DNA from: Candidatus Humimonas hydrogenitrophica
GTDB lineage: Bacteria; Gemmatimonadota; Gemmatimonadetes; Palauibacterales; Palauibacteraceae
Assembly: GCA_947581615.1 (NCBI GenBank)
Contig: CANPVD010000110.1
Span: 1-64,000, forward strand
Length of the DNA stretch: 64,000 nucleotides
Direction: 5' to 3'
The position numbers and the translations under genes were made by a program. The stretch's first letter is position 1. Each line of letters begins with the position of its first letter. Of the stretch, positions 1 through 9,662 are shown one piece after another. The notes beneath the pieces were generated by a model, which saw only the letters and a list, made by a program, of their open reading frames with translations, was not told the origin of the DNA and did not search any database.

Positions 1-1144
1 GGCCGAGGGAACCCACGACCCAGCTCCGCTCCTCGCCGACGGCGGTCCCGTCGTAGCGCAGGCTGCGCAGCCAGCCGGAGCAGTAGTCCGAGTAGAAGTA
101 GGTCCCCTGCAGATCCGGCATGGCGCTCCCGCGATACACGAACCCGCCGGTGATCGAGCAGCCGTCGCGGTGGTCGTACTCGAGGATGGGCTGCACCAGC
201 CCCTGCGCATCGCAGGACGAGGACCCGTAGCAGTGACGGCCCTCCATGACGTTCCAGCCGTAGTTGAGCCCCCCCGAGCGGGCCGGTTCGGCGTTGATCT
301 CCTCCCAGTCGTTCTGGCCCACGTCCGCGATGTAGAGGAGCCCGGAAGCCGGATCGAACGAGTAGCGCCACGGATTCCGAAGGCCCCACGCCCAGATCTC
401 TCCGCGGAAGCCGGCCTGGCCCACGAACGGGTTGTCGGGCGGGATCCGGTACGGAGAGCCTCCATCCACGTCGAGCCGGAGAATCGCCCCCAGGAGCGTG
501 CCCCTGTTCTGGCCGTTGCCCCGGGGGTCCCCGCCCGAGCCGCCGTCCCCGAGCCCCACGTACAGCATGCCGTCCGGACCGAAGGTCACCAGGCCGCCGT
601 TGTGGTTCGAATAGGGCTGGTCCACGGCGAGGATCGTGTCCCCGCTGGCCGGGTCGGCGCGGTCGGGGTCGGAGGCGCTCACCCGGTACGCCACCACGCG
701 CGTGTCGCCTTGCGGGTCGGTGTAGTCGACGTAGAAGCGGCCGTTGCTGGCGTAGTCGGGATGGAAGGCGAGGCCGAGGAGTCCGCGCTCCCCGCCGCTG
801 GCCACGGCCGGACGGAGGTCGAGGAAGGGCTCCGGCAGGAGAGAGCCGTCCTTCACGATCCGGATCGTGCCCCGCTGCTCGACCACGAACAGCCGGGGAT
901 CGCCCGGCGGCGCCGTGAGCCACACGGGGGACGAGAGCCCCGACACCACGGGCGTGGCCACCAGCCCGCTCGTGCCCATCTCCGCGGGAGGCGAGCTGGA
1001 GCCGCACGCCAGGCCGAACGCGACGGCCGCGGCCAGGCTCCAGGCCGCGAGCCGGGCTCTCCGGCGCCGGAGCCCGCTGCGAGCCGGGTTCCGGATTCCG
1101 AGGGGCCGGAATGCGACGGACGGCGTCCTGGGCGGGGCGGCCAC
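1..1144 (-). CDS. PQQ-dependent sugar dehydrogenase-like lipoprotein (glucose/sorbosone dehydrogenase family), partial
   Basis: The reading frame runs off the left edge of the window, so the C-terminus is missing. The translation matches the glucose/sorbosone dehydrogenase beta-propeller family (soluble aldose dehydrogenase or HHIP-like). Visible segments are ERGLLGLAFHPDY, LGDGGSGGDPRGNGQ, RNPWRYSFDP, IADVGQNDWEEIN and LNYGWNVMEG. The GTG start at 1144 has a GGAGG six bases upstream. The N-terminus is arginine-rich, then hydrophobic, and ends in LAC-GSSS, so it is probably an exported lipoprotein, although the lipobox is imperfect. The family oxidises sugars outside the cytoplasm with PQQ, but the substrate here cannot be told. 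The cardiolipin synthase gene ends 17 bases upstream on the same strand. Confidence 0.85.
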   Translation of the reverse strand, partial: MAAPPRTPSVAFRPLGIRNPARSGLRRRRARLAAWSLAAAVAFGLACGSSSPPAEMGTSGLVATPVVSGLSSPVWLTAPPGDPRLFVVEQRGTIRIVKDGSLLPEPFLDLRPAVASGGERGLLGLAFHPDYASNGRFYVDYTDPQGDTRVVAYRVSASDPDRADPASGDTILAVDQPYSNHNGGLVTFGPDGMLYVGLGDGGSGGDPRGNGQNRGTLLGAILRLDVDGGSPYRIPPDNPFVGQAGFRGEIWAWGLRNPWRYSFDPASGLLYIADVGQNDWEEINAEPARSGGLNYGWNVMEGRHCYGSSSCDAQGLVQPILEYDHRDGCSITGGFVYRGSAMPDLQGTYFYSDYCSGWLRSLRYDGTAVGEERSWVVGSLG

Positions 1145-1161
1145 GGCGTCCTCCGGGGCGG

Positions 1162-2625
1162 TCAGAGCACGGGCTCGAACAGCCGGCAGAAGTTCTCCAG
1201 CAGCTTGCGCGGCAAGGGCCGGGCCGCGTGGGCCTCGCCCGTGACCTCGCGGCTCGCCGCGATCTCGGTCTCCACCTGGCGGGACAGGGCCGATACGAAG
1301 CCCGGATCCACGATCTCCACGTTGGTCTCGAAGTTCAGGTGAAGGCTGCGGTAGTCCAGGTTGGCCGACCCCATCATGGCGTAGACGCCATCCACGACCA
1401 GCGACTTGGCGTGCATGAAGGGCGGCCGACGCTCGAAGATGCGTACGCCGGCGCCGAGGAGGCGCGAGTACAGGGCCCGGGCCGCGAAGCCCGTGTACCA
1501 GTGGTTGTTCTTCCCCGGCACGACGAGCCGGACGCTCACCCCGCGTTGGGCGGCGTAGCGCAGGGCCCGAATGATGGGCTGGTCCGGCACGAAGTAGGGT
1601 GTGGTGAGGTCGATGGACTCTTCGGCGGCGACGATGGCGGCGAAGAACGCGTCCGCGAGACCCCGGCCGGCGGACTCCGGCCCTCCGGGGACGACCTGGA
1701 TCAACGCCTCGCCCGCACGATGGAACTCTGGAACGGAGTCGGGACCGAAGAGCTCCTCCGGGGGCTCCCGCGATGCGAAATACCAGTCCTCCAGGAAGCC
1801 GAGCTGAATATCGGCCACGGCCGGTCCCTCGATGCGTACGTGGTAGTCCCGGATGGGCTGACCGTCGGTGAACGCGGCCACGTTGCCATCGGCGATGTTG
1901 ATGCCGCCCACGAAGGCCACGTGACCGTCCATGACCGCCACCTTCCGGTGGTTGCGCAGGTTGATCTGGAAACGGCCCTTGAGGGGGTTGGCCTGCGAGA
2001 TCGAGTGCACCCTGACGCCGCAGCGCCGGGCCGGCTCGAAGAATCGCGTGACGTGAGCGGTCGCCGAGCCGAACCGGTCATACAGCAGCCGTACGGTGAC
2101 CCCCTCCGCGGCACGCCGCGCCAGCAAGTCCCGAAACTCCTGGCCCGTGCGGTCGACGGCGAAGATGAACGTCTGCAAGTGGATGGTGTGGTGTGCCCCC
2201 TCGATGGCCTCCCGCAGCGCCGGGTAGAACTCGTCACCGTCCACGAGCAGCCGGGCCTCGTTTCCCACCAGGACGCGGTGGCCCGGCACGGCCGGATCCG
2301 TCCCACGCAGGATGTGCCACCCGAGGCGGTCGGGAGCGGCCAACCGGGACTCGATCGGTACCTCGAGCACGTGGCGGGCGAGCCCCGGTCCCAGGTGCGC
2401 GGTCCGGGACAGGAGCGTCCGGGCCATCTGCCTCTCCCGCGCCCCGCGCCGGACCCTGTCCATCCCGAAGGCCAGATAGGCCAGGGCGCCCGCGTAGGGC
2501 ACGATCCACAGGATGCCGAGCCACAGGACGGCGGAGACCGGACGGTCCTTGTGCAGGAGCACGTCCAGGGAGAGCCCGAGGGCCAGGAGAACGTAGCCGA
2601 GGCCGAAGAGAGGAATCTGACCCAT
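1162..2625 (-). CDS. cls: Cardiolipin synthase / phospholipase D family protein
   Basis: The protein has 487 residues, close to the usual ~480 for bacterial cardiolipin synthases. Two hydrophobic N-terminal segments (PLDc_N type, with WLGILWIVPYAGALAYLAF) anchor it in the membrane. Two HKD motifs follow: NHRKVAVMDGHVAFVGGIN and HAKSLVVDGVYAMMGSANLD. These are the paired phosphatidyl-transferase active sites, which condense phospholipids into cardiolipin. The ATG at 2625 was chosen because the first membrane segment begins right after it. Sixty-six more residues could be read upstream, but they look like untranslated GC-rich sequence. No clear ribosome-binding site is seen. A phospholipase D of other specificity remains possible. 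Confidence 0.9.
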   Translation of the reverse strand: MGQIPLFGLGYVLLALGLSLDVLLHKDRPVSAVLWLGILWIVPYAGALAYLAFGMDRVRRGARERQMARTLLSRTAHLGPGLARHVLEVPIESRLAAPDRLGWHILRGTDPAVPGHRVLVGNEARLLVDGDEFYPALREAIEGAHHTIHLQTFIFAVDRTGQEFRDLLARRAAEGVTVRLLYDRFGSATAHVTRFFEPARRCGVRVHSISQANPLKGRFQINLRNHRKVAVMDGHVAFVGGINIADGNVAAFTDGQPIRDYHVRIEGPAVADIQLGFLEDWYFASREPPEELFGPDSVPEFHRAGEALIQVVPGGPESAGRGLADAFFAAIVAAEESIDLTTPYFVPDQPIIRALRYAAQRGVSVRLVVPGKNNHWYTGFAARALYSRLLGAGVRIFERRPPFMHAKSLVVDGVYAMMGSANLDYRSLHLNFETNVEIVDPGFVSALSRQVETEIAASREVTGEAHAARPLPRKLLENFCRLFEPVL

Positions 2626-2885
2626 GCCAATCGAAACGTAGGCTCCCCGCGCCCGGGTCGCGAGGCCGCTGGCTTCGGCCCGGGCAACCCCGCGGCAGGC
2701 GTCGTTGACTATCGTGGCATGGCGGCTGGCCCGGCCGGCCGTCCGCCGCGGCGGATCTTGACGCGGGCTGCCCGGAGGATGCAGGCTGCTCGCGTCCCCC
2801 GGGGCGAAACCGTCCGCTTCCACGGTCCGTACGGAGACCGGACCGATGGTGCCGTACCGGGTCCCCCAAGCACGTGAGGTCCTTC
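2626..2885. other. Intergenic region between divergent cls and tricorn genes
   Basis: No convincing gene lies here. On the plus strand a TTGACG at 2758-2763 is followed, after 18 bases, by CAGGCT (2782-2787). The second hexamer is weak, so this is only a faint promoter candidate for the protease gene. I found no recognisable promoter for cls on the minus strand. Confidence 0.3.
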
Positions 2886-5800
2886 ATGCTGCGATGCCGT
2901 GTTCGCTCGCTCGCCTGGCTGTTGCCGGCAGCTCTCCTGTTCCTGCCCTCTACCGCCCGCGCCCAGGTCGACGCGCGCATGCTGCGGCAGCCCGACGTGT
3001 CCGCCACCACTATCGCCTTCGTGTATGCGGGTGACATCTGGGTGGTGCCGAAGGACGGGGGGACGGCGCACCGCCTCACCACGCCCCCGGGCGAGGAGTC
3101 GTTCCCACGGTTCTCGCCCGACGGGAAGCGGATCGCGTTCACGGGCGACTACGACGGGAACGAGGACGTGTACGTCATCCCGTCCACGGGCGGGGAGCCG
3201 GTGCGGGTCACACACCACCCGATGGCGGACCGGCTGGTGGACTGGTACCCGGACGGCGATTCGCTCCTCATCGCCTCCCCCATGCAGAGCGGCAGGCAGC
3301 GCTTCGACCAGTTCTTCGCGGTCCTGCCCTCGGGTGGCCTGCCGGACAGGCTCCCGGTGCCGTACGGGGAGTTCGGCGCCATCTCGCCGGACGGGGCGTG
3401 GATCGCCTATACGCCCAAGAGCCGCGCGTTCCGGACCTGGAAGCGCTACCGCGGCGGCTGGGCGCCGGACATCTGGCTGTTCAACCTCAAGACCTTCGAG
3501 TCGCGCCAGATCACGGATGTACCGGCCAACGACGACATGCCCATGTGGCACGGCCACACCCTCTACTTCCTCTCCGACCGGGGCGAGGCCGAGCGAGAGA
3601 ACATCTGGGCGTACGACCTGGACAGCGGGAAGACGCGGCAGGTGACCCACTTCACCGACTTCGACATCCACTTCCCGGCCATCGGTCCCCAGGACCTGGT
3701 GTTCGAGGCGGGTGGGATCCTGTACCGGATGGACCTCTCGACCGAGAAGACGGCCGAGGTCCCGGTCAAGGTGGTGACCGACAAGCGCGACATGAAGCCG
3801 CACCTGGTCAAGGTCGACGACCTCATCCAGAACGCCTGGATCTCGCCCTCCGGCAAGCGGGCCGTGTTCCAGGCCCGCGGGGACCTGTTCAGCGTGCCGG
3901 CCGAGCACGGCGCCGTGATGGATCTGACACGCACGTCGGGAGCGGCCGAGCGCGAGCCCACCTGGTCCCCCGACGGGGAGTGGCTGGCCTACTGGACGGA
4001 CGCCGGCGGCGAGTACCAGCTCGCCGTGCGGCGGGCCGACGGCAGCGGGGAGCCCAGGACGCTCACCTCGTTCAAGTCGGGCTTCCGCTACACGCCCTTC
4101 TGGTCGCCCGACTCGAAGAAGCTCGTCTTCATCGACCAGCAGGGGGCGCTCCACCTCCTGGACCGTGACACCGGCAAGGTCTCGACCATCGACCACGGCA
4201 CGATGTGGATGGGGCAGGGGGCCCTGCAGGGCTTCACGGTGAGCTGGTCCGCGGACAGCCGCTGGATCGCCTACGCCATGGAGCAGGACAACCACCACGA
4301 CGCGATCGTCCTGTACGACACGAAGGAGGGCCAGCAGCACCGGGTGACGTCGGGCTTCTACGATGCCCGCGACCCGGTGTTCGATCCTGACGGCAAGTAC
4401 CTCTACCTGCTCACGGACCGCACCTTCCGGCCGGTGTACTCCGACGTCCAGAACACGTGGGTGTACCCGAACGCGACCACGATCGCGGCCGTGCCCCTCC
4501 GCAAGGACGTGGCCTCGCCGCTGGCGCCCCGCAATGACGCGGAAGGCGCCGACACGGCCGACGGCGAGGCCGGGAAGAACGGAAACGGGGAGAAGGCGAA
4601 CGGCGGGGCGAAGCAGGAGGGCAAGGCCGGGGCGGGCAAGGTCGCTTCGAAGGCGCCCGAGCCGGTGGCCATCGACCTGGACGGCTTCGAGAACCGCATG
4701 GTGCAGCTGCCGCCCACGCATGGCAACTACGCGGACCTGTCGGCCGCCTCCGGCAAGGTCGTCTACCGGCGCCTGCCCCGTACGGGTTCGGCGGACGAGA
4801 AGAGCCCGATCGTCTACTGGGACCTGAAGCAGCGCAAGGAGGAGACGGTCTTCGATGACGCGAACGGCTACCTGCTCTCGGCGGATGGCAAGAAGCTGCT
4901 CGTCCTCAGCCACCGGAAGTTCGCGATCGTCGACCTGAAGCCGGGCCAGAAGATGGAGCACCCGCTGGCCACCGACCAGATGACCATGACCGTGGACCCG
5001 CCCGAGGAGTGGCGGCAGATCTTCAACGACGTGTGGCGGTTCGACCGGGACTACTTCTACGACCCGGGCATGCACGGCGTCGACTGGAACGCCATGCGCC
5101 GGCGCTACGGCAAGATGCTGGACGACGCGGTCACCCGGTCGGACGTGAACTACGTGATCGGCGAGCTCATCGCGGAGCTGAGCTCCTCGCACACCTATCG
5201 GGGCGGCGGCGACCTGGAGAACGGCCCGCGCCGCGGCACCGGCGTGCTGGGCGTCGACTGGGCGGTCGACCGCGGGCACTTCCGGATCGCCCGCATCATC
5301 CACGGTGCGCCCTGGGACGACGAGGCGCGCTCGCCGCTGGACCAGCCGGGCGTGGACGTGAAGGCGGGCGACTACGTCCTCGCCGTGAACGGGGCTCCGC
5401 TCGATACGGCCGAGGATCCGTGGGCGGCCTTCGACGGCCTGGCCGACAAGACGGTCGTGCTCACGGTCAACGACCGCCCGACGATGGAGGGCGCGCGCCA
5501 GGTCGTGGTCAAGACGCTGGCCAACGACACCCGCCTGCGGCACCTGGCGTGGATCGAGCACAACCGCCACGTGGTGGATTCGCTCTCCAATGGGAAGATC
5601 GGGTACGTCTACGTGCCCGACACGGGGATCGAGGGCCAGAGCGAGCTCGTCCGGCAGTTCACGGCCGAATACCCGAAGCCGGGGCTCATCGTGGACGAGC
5701 GCTTCAACTCGGGCGGCCAGATCCCCGACCGCTTCATCGAGCTCCTCCACCGGCCGGCCCTGGCGTTCTGGGCGGTCCGGAACGGGAAGGACTGGCGTTG

Positions 5801-6239
5801 GCCGCCGATCGGCCACTTCGGTCCGGAGGCCATGCTGATCAACGGATGGAGCGGCTCGGGCGGGGACGCCTTCCCGTACTTCTTCAAGGAGGCGAAGCTC
5901 GGACCGCTGGTCGGGATGCGCACCTGGGGCGGGCTGATCGGGATCAGCGGTGTGCCGGGCCTCATCGACGGCGGCGGGGTGACCGTGCCCACCTTCCGCA
6001 TGTATAGCCCCGAGGGGAAGTGGTTCCCGGAGGGGCACGGCGTGGAGCCGGACGTTCGGGTGGTGGACGATCCGACCGCCCTGGCGAAGGGGCACGACCC
6101 GCAGCTCGAACGCGCCGTGCAGGTGGTGGAGGACTCGCTCGGGAAGAACCCGCCGCCCTCCCCGGCGCGGCCTCCCTACCAGGACCGCACGAAGCCCGGG
6201 CAGGGCACGCCGCCCCGCACGGGAGGCGGTGGGCGATAG
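2886..6239 (+). CDS. Tricorn protease homologue (S41 family peptidase)
   Basis: This 1117-residue exported protein has the tricorn architecture. A signal peptide ends near STARAQ. An N-terminal propeller of WD40-like (PD40) repeats follows, with recurring FSPDGKRIAF, ISPDGAWIAY and WSPDGEWLAYW blocks. A second propeller, a PDZ-like segment (GDYVLAVNGAPLD) and a C-terminal S41 serine peptidase domain complete it. NGWSGSGGDAFPYFF carries the probable nucleophile serine. Such proteins trim peptides made by other proteases. A hydrophilic insert rich in Gly, Lys, Asn and Glu (about residues 545-590) sits between propeller blades. The ATG at 2886 is preferred over a GTG 12 bases upstream because GAGG lies 6 bases before it. 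Confidence 0.93.
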   Translation: MLRCRVRSLAWLLPAALLFLPSTARAQVDARMLRQPDVSATTIAFVYAGDIWVVPKDGGTAHRLTTPPGEESFPRFSPDGKRIAFTGDYDGNEDVYVIPSTGGEPVRVTHHPMADRLVDWYPDGDSLLIASPMQSGRQRFDQFFAVLPSGGLPDRLPVPYGEFGAISPDGAWIAYTPKSRAFRTWKRYRGGWAPDIWLFNLKTFESRQITDVPANDDMPMWHGHTLYFLSDRGEAERENIWAYDLDSGKTRQVTHFTDFDIHFPAIGPQDLVFEAGGILYRMDLSTEKTAEVPVKVVTDKRDMKPHLVKVDDLIQNAWISPSGKRAVFQARGDLFSVPAEHGAVMDLTRTSGAAEREPTWSPDGEWLAYWTDAGGEYQLAVRRADGSGEPRTLTSFKSGFRYTPFWSPDSKKLVFIDQQGALHLLDRDTGKVSTIDHGTMWMGQGALQGFTVSWSADSRWIAYAMEQDNHHDAIVLYDTKEGQQHRVTSGFYDARDPVFDPDGKYLYLLTDRTFRPVYSDVQNTWVYPNATTIAAVPLRKDVASPLAPRNDAEGADTADGEAGKNGNGEKANGGAKQEGKAGAGKVASKAPEPVAIDLDGFENRMVQLPPTHGNYADLSAASGKVVYRRLPRTGSADEKSPIVYWDLKQRKEETVFDDANGYLLSADGKKLLVLSHRKFAIVDLKPGQKMEHPLATDQMTMTVDPPEEWRQIFNDVWRFDRDYFYDPGMHGVDWNAMRRRYGKMLDDAVTRSDVNYVIGELIAELSSSHTYRGGGDLENGPRRGTGVLGVDWAVDRGHFRIARIIHGAPWDDEARSPLDQPGVDVKAGDYVLAVNGAPLDTAEDPWAAFDGLADKTVVLTVNDRPTMEGARQVVVKTLANDTRLRHLAWIEHNRHVVDSLSNGKIGYVYVPDTGIEGQSELVRQFTAEYPKPGLIVDERFNSGGQIPDRFIELLHRPALAFWAVRNGKDWRWPPIGHFGPEAMLINGWSGSGGDAFPYFFKEAKLGPLVGMRTWGGLIGISGVPGLIDGGGVTVPTFRMYSPEGKWFPEGHGVEPDVRVVDDPTALAKGHDPQLERAVQVVEDSLGKNPPPSPARPPYQDRTKPGQGTPPRTGGGGR

Positions 6240-6285
6240 CCGCGGCGAGCCTCCGTCCCGCGCCGACCCGGGTCGGTCCGCCGCC

Positions 6286-7137
6286 GTGACCCGGATCGAG
6301 CACGTCTCGGACACGGCCCTGTGGGTGGCCACCTACCGGGCGATGGAGAGCGAGAGGCCCGACGCGCTGTTCCGCGACCCGTACGCGGGCCAGCTGGCCG
6401 GGGAGCGCGGCCGGGCGCTCCTGGAGTCCGTCCCGTGGGCGCGGCAGAGCGCCTGGGCGATGATCGTCCGGACGGCCGTGATGGACGAGATCATCCGTCA
6501 GGCCATCGAGCGCGACGGCGTGACCCGGGTCGTGAACCTGGCCGCCGGCCTCGACGCGCGGCCGTGGCGCATGGACCTCCCGGCCGACTTCGCCTGGGTC
6601 GACGTCGACCTCCCCGGCATCCTGGACCATAAGGGCGTCGCGATGGAGGGAGAGCGGCCCGCATGCCGCCTGGAGACGGTGCGGATCGACCTCTCCGACC
6701 GCGAGGCGCGGCGCGCCCTGTTCGGGCGGCTGGCCGAGGATGGTCGGCCGACCCTCGTCGTGTCCGAGGGCCTCCTCATCTACCTGGAGCCCGCCGACGT
6801 GGCGGGCCTGGCCGATGACCTCCGGGCCGTGCCGACGTTCCGGTGGTGGCTGATCGACCTGGCCTCGCCCAGGCTCGTCGACATGATGCGGAAGCGGTAC
6901 GGGAAGGGCATGGACCCGGGCAAGGTGCCGTTCCGCTTCGCGCCGCCCGAGGGCACGGCCTTCTTCGCGCCCCACGGCTGGAGGGAGGTGGAGGTCCGCT
7001 TCAACCTCGAAGAAGCACACCGCCTCGGCCGGGAGATGAAGGGAGCCTGGATCCCCAGGCTGATCGGCCGCCTGTTCCCGAGGAAGGCCGAGGAGTTCCG
7101 GCGCATGGGCATGGTCGTGCTGCTGGGGCGGGACTGA
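6286..7137 (+). CDS. SAM-dependent methyltransferase, leucine carboxyl methyltransferase-like (TIGR00027 type)
   Basis: The protein resembles the bacterial class I O-methyltransferases of the LCM/TIGR00027 group. It begins EHVSDTALWVATYRA and has a SAM-binding motif NLAAGLDARPWRMDL, then WVDVDLPGILDHK and the late motif EGLLIYL. The substrate is unknown. The first 283 residues from GTG 6286 match the usual family N-terminus. A GTG at 6229 would add 19 Gly/Pro/Arg-rich residues and overlap the protease stop by 11 bases, so the start is uncertain. It follows the tricorn gene closely and may be co-transcribed. It faces a convergent hydrolase gene. Confidence 0.85.
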   Translation: MTRIEHVSDTALWVATYRAMESERPDALFRDPYAGQLAGERGRALLESVPWARQSAWAMIVRTAVMDEIIRQAIERDGVTRVVNLAAGLDARPWRMDLPADFAWVDVDLPGILDHKGVAMEGERPACRLETVRIDLSDREARRALFGRLAEDGRPTLVVSEGLLIYLEPADVAGLADDLRAVPTFRWWLIDLASPRLVDMMRKRYGKGMDPGKVPFRFAPPEGTAFFAPHGWREVEVRFNLEEAHRLGREMKGAWIPRLIGRLFPRKAEEFRRMGMVVLLGRD

Positions 7138-7204
7138 GCACCGGGCCGGGAGCGGCTCCACCGCGCCCCGGACGCCGGCCGGTGTCGGACCCGCGCCGGC
7201 CCGC

Positions 7205-8002
7205 TCAGCCCGCGGCCAACACGTCGCGCAGGAAGCGCGTCGCCCGGTCCAGGGCCTCCTCCGGACGGTCTCGGTGCGGAGCGTGACCGCAGCCCGACAG
7301 GCGGACGGCGCGCGCCGGACCGTACACCCCCTCCACGACCGCCTCGACCTGCGCCCACGTCCCGTACTCGTCCTCTTCGCCCTGGAGAAGCAGGACGGGT
7401 GCGCTGACCGCGGCCAGCTCCCCCCGGATGTCCCAGCTCCGGAACGCGGGGTCGAGCCATGCCCGCGTCCACCCCAGCACCGTGTCGTCGGGCCGGTCGT
7501 GCCACCGGGCCAGCCTGGCGCGGAGCCCCGATTCACCGTAGTCGCGCTCCAGATGGGCGATGCTCTCGACCGTGACGTCCTCCACGAAGGCGTGGGGCGC
7601 CTCGAGTACGAGGGCGCGCGGGAGATCTGGGAAGCGGGCCGCGAACAGGAGGGCGATCGAAGCCCCGTCGGAGTGGCCGTACAGGAGCGGAGCCTCGACC
7701 CCGACCTCGTCCAGGAGGCGGGGCAGGGCGTCCCACGCCTCCCGGTGCATGAAGTCGACCGGCCGCGGGAGCTCGGCGGGGTCGGAGGCGCCGTAGCCCC
7801 GCCGGCTGTAGACGAGGCCGCCGGCGTCGACCGCCTCGCACACCCGGTCGGGGTAGTCCCTCCACAGCGCCGCCGAACCCAGCCCCTCGTGCAGGAAGAC
7901 GATCGTCGGAGCCCGGTCGGGCGGCGGGCCCAGGCGCCGGACCTCCAGCCGGACGCCGTCGACCTCGATGAAGCCGGGGCCTGGGTGCCACGCCGCGGTC
8001 AC
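7205..8002 (-). CDS. Alpha/beta hydrolase
   Basis: This 265-residue protein has an alpha/beta-hydrolase fold. The oxyanion motif HEGLGS lies at residues 38-43 and the nucleophile elbow GHSDG at 109-113 (Ser111). An acidic residue sits in GEEDEYGT, and the histidine region near the C-terminus is GCGHAPHRDRPE. There is no signal peptide. The start overlaps the stop of the aryl-CoA ligase gene by four bases, so the two are translationally coupled. The protein may release or process an aromatic ester or thioester linked to that ligase, but this role is inferred from context only. Confidence 0.88.
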   Translation of the reverse strand: MTAAWHPGPGFIEVDGVRLEVRRLGPPPDRAPTIVFLHEGLGSAALWRDYPDRVCEAVDAGGLVYSRRGYGASDPAELPRPVDFMHREAWDALPRLLDEVGVEAPLLYGHSDGASIALLFAARFPDLPRALVLEAPHAFVEDVTVESIAHLERDYGESGLRARLARWHDRPDDTVLGWTRAWLDPAFRSWDIRGELAAVSAPVLLLQGEEDEYGTWAQVEAVVEGVYGPARAVRLSGCGHAPHRDRPEEALDRATRFLRDVLAAG

Positions 8003-9546
8003 GGCGCGGCGTCGGGCTCCTCGCCGAGCTCCCGGCGGAGCAGAAAGCGGCGGATCTTGCCAGTGGCCGTCTTCGGCAGGGTGTCCCGGAACTCCACGCG
8101 TCGTGGGTACTTGTAGGGCGCGAGGCGCTCCTTCACGAACGCCTGGAGCTCAGCGGCCGCGACGTCCGCGGCTCCCTGCTTGAGGACCACGAAGGCGGTC
8201 GGCTTCACGAGTCCGTCCACGTCCTCCTCGCCCACCACGGCACACTCCAGGACGGCCTGGTGCGCGAGCAGCGTGGCCTCGACCTCGACCGGAGACACCC
8301 AGATGCCGCCGACCTTGAGCATGTCGTCGCTGCGGCCGGCGTGCCGCCAGTGGCCGTCCTCGTCGACGAGGTACTTGTCGCCCGTCCGGATCCACTCGCC
8401 GAGCATGGTGGCCCTGGTGGCCTCGTGGCGGTTCCAGTACAGGGCCGCGGTGGAGTCGCCACGCACCAGCAGGTCGCCCGGTCGGCCCGGCGGCACGGGC
8501 TCCCCCGTCTCGTCGACGAGACGGAGATCGTAGCCGGGGACGGGGCTCCCGGTCGTCCCCGGGGCGCACTCGCCCGGCCGGTTGGAGAGGAAGATGTGGC
8601 AGATCTCCGTCGAGCCGATGCCGTCCAGGATCTCTGTGCCGGTGCGCTCGAGCCAGCGCTCGAACATCGGGGCGGGCAGCGCCTCGCCCGCGCTCACGCA
8701 CAGCCGCACGCTCGAGACGTCCGGCTTCGCGCCCCGCTCCATGGCCTCCAGCATCTGGGCGTAGGCCGTGGGAACGGCGAAGAACAGCGTGGGCCGGTGC
8801 CGCGCGATCTGCTCGAACATGGCCGCGGGCGTGGGCCGGCCCGCGAACAGGACCGACGCGGCGCCGACGTGGGCCGGAAAGTAGCCCGCGTTCCCGAGCC
8901 CGTAGGCGAAGAACAGCTTGGCCAGGCTCAGGCAGCGGTCGTCCGGCCGGATCCCGAGCACCCGCTCGCCGTAGGTGGCGCAGCACACCCACGTGTCGTG
9001 GTGCAGGTGGACCACGCCCTTGGGCTCGCCGGTGGTCCCGCTCGAGTACAGGAAGAAGGCGAAGGCGTCCCGGTGGGTGGACGCGTAGTGGTCCACCGGC
9101 CCGGCGGCCTCGGCGCGCTGCCGCGAAGACCCGGAAGGCCACACCTCCCTCCCCGGGCGCACCAGGTGCGCCGGATCGGCCAGTTCCGGATCGACGACCG
9201 CCAGGCGCGGGTCGCAGTCGTCCAGGATGGCGGCGACTTCGTCTGCGTGGAGGAGGGTGTTGAGCGGCACCGCCACGCCGCCCGCCGCCATGACGGCCCA
9301 GAACAAGGCCAGGAGCTCCGGTCCGTCGGGCAGGAGCAGCGCCACGCGGTCCCCAGGGTGGAGGCCGGCCTCGAGGAGTGCCGCCGCCCTCCGGCGGACG
9401 GCCTCGTCCAGCGCCGCGTAGTCCAGCGTTCCGCTGTCCCACACGATGGCGGTCCGCTCGCCCCGCCCCTCGCGCACGTGCCGGCCCACGAACCACTCGG
9501 CGGCGTTGAAGCGCTCGGGCAGGCTGTCGCAGGCGCGCAGGGACAC
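7999..9546 (-). CDS. Benzoate-CoA ligase family protein (aryl-CoA ligase)
   Basis: The 515-residue protein is an AMP-forming acyl-CoA synthetase. The N-terminus (ERFNAAEWFVGRHVREGRG) and the block LAKLFFAYGLGNAGYFP resemble benzoate and 4-hydroxybenzoate-CoA ligases. The AMP-binding motif YSSGTTGEPKG is at residues 167-177. The C-terminal catalytic lysine lies in PKTATGKIRRF, about residue 497. It would activate a carboxylic acid, probably aromatic, to its CoA thioester in two steps. The GTG start has GGAG seven bases upstream. No ring-cleavage or reductase genes lie nearby, so the pathway is not evident. The downstream hydrolase overlaps it by four bases. Confidence 0.88.
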   Translation of the reverse strand: MSLRACDSLPERFNAAEWFVGRHVREGRGERTAIVWDSGTLDYAALDEAVRRRAAALLEAGLHPGDRVALLLPDGPELLALFWAVMAAGGVAVPLNTLLHADEVAAILDDCDPRLAVVDPELADPAHLVRPGREVWPSGSSRQRAEAAGPVDHYASTHRDAFAFFLYSSGTTGEPKGVVHLHHDTWVCCATYGERVLGIRPDDRCLSLAKLFFAYGLGNAGYFPAHVGAASVLFAGRPTPAAMFEQIARHRPTLFFAVPTAYAQMLEAMERGAKPDVSSVRLCVSAGEALPAPMFERWLERTGTEILDGIGSTEICHIFLSNRPGECAPGTTGSPVPGYDLRLVDETGEPVPPGRPGDLLVRGDSTAALYWNRHEATRATMLGEWIRTGDKYLVDEDGHWRHAGRSDDMLKVGGIWVSPVEVEATLLAHQAVLECAVVGEEDVDGLVKPTAFVVLKQGAADVAAAELQAFVKERLAPYKYPRRVEFRDTLPKTATGKIRRFLLRRELGEEPDAAP

Positions 9547-9662
9547 CGTGATCTCCTACCGGCTGGGCAGCGGCGCCCGAGCGCGCACCTTCAGCGAACG
9601 CCCCGGCCGGGCGAGCGACCGGACGGGCGCGCCGTCCCGATCGTGGTCGCCCGGCCGCCGGC

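Noticed and set aside
1111-2877. A 588-residue plus-strand frame opposite cls
   Set aside because: No domain, composition of an antisense frame, and cls shows both HKD motifs on the other strand.
2709-6332. A 1207-residue open frame on the minus strand opposite the tricorn gene
   Set aside because: It is Arg/Val/Asp/His-rich with no motif, and it mirrors a clearly real gene. Such frames arise from high GC at third positions.
7138-7204. A terminator between the convergent methyltransferase and hydrolase genes
   Set aside because: The gap is GC-rich with short palindromes, but none forms a clear stem followed by a T-run on either strand.
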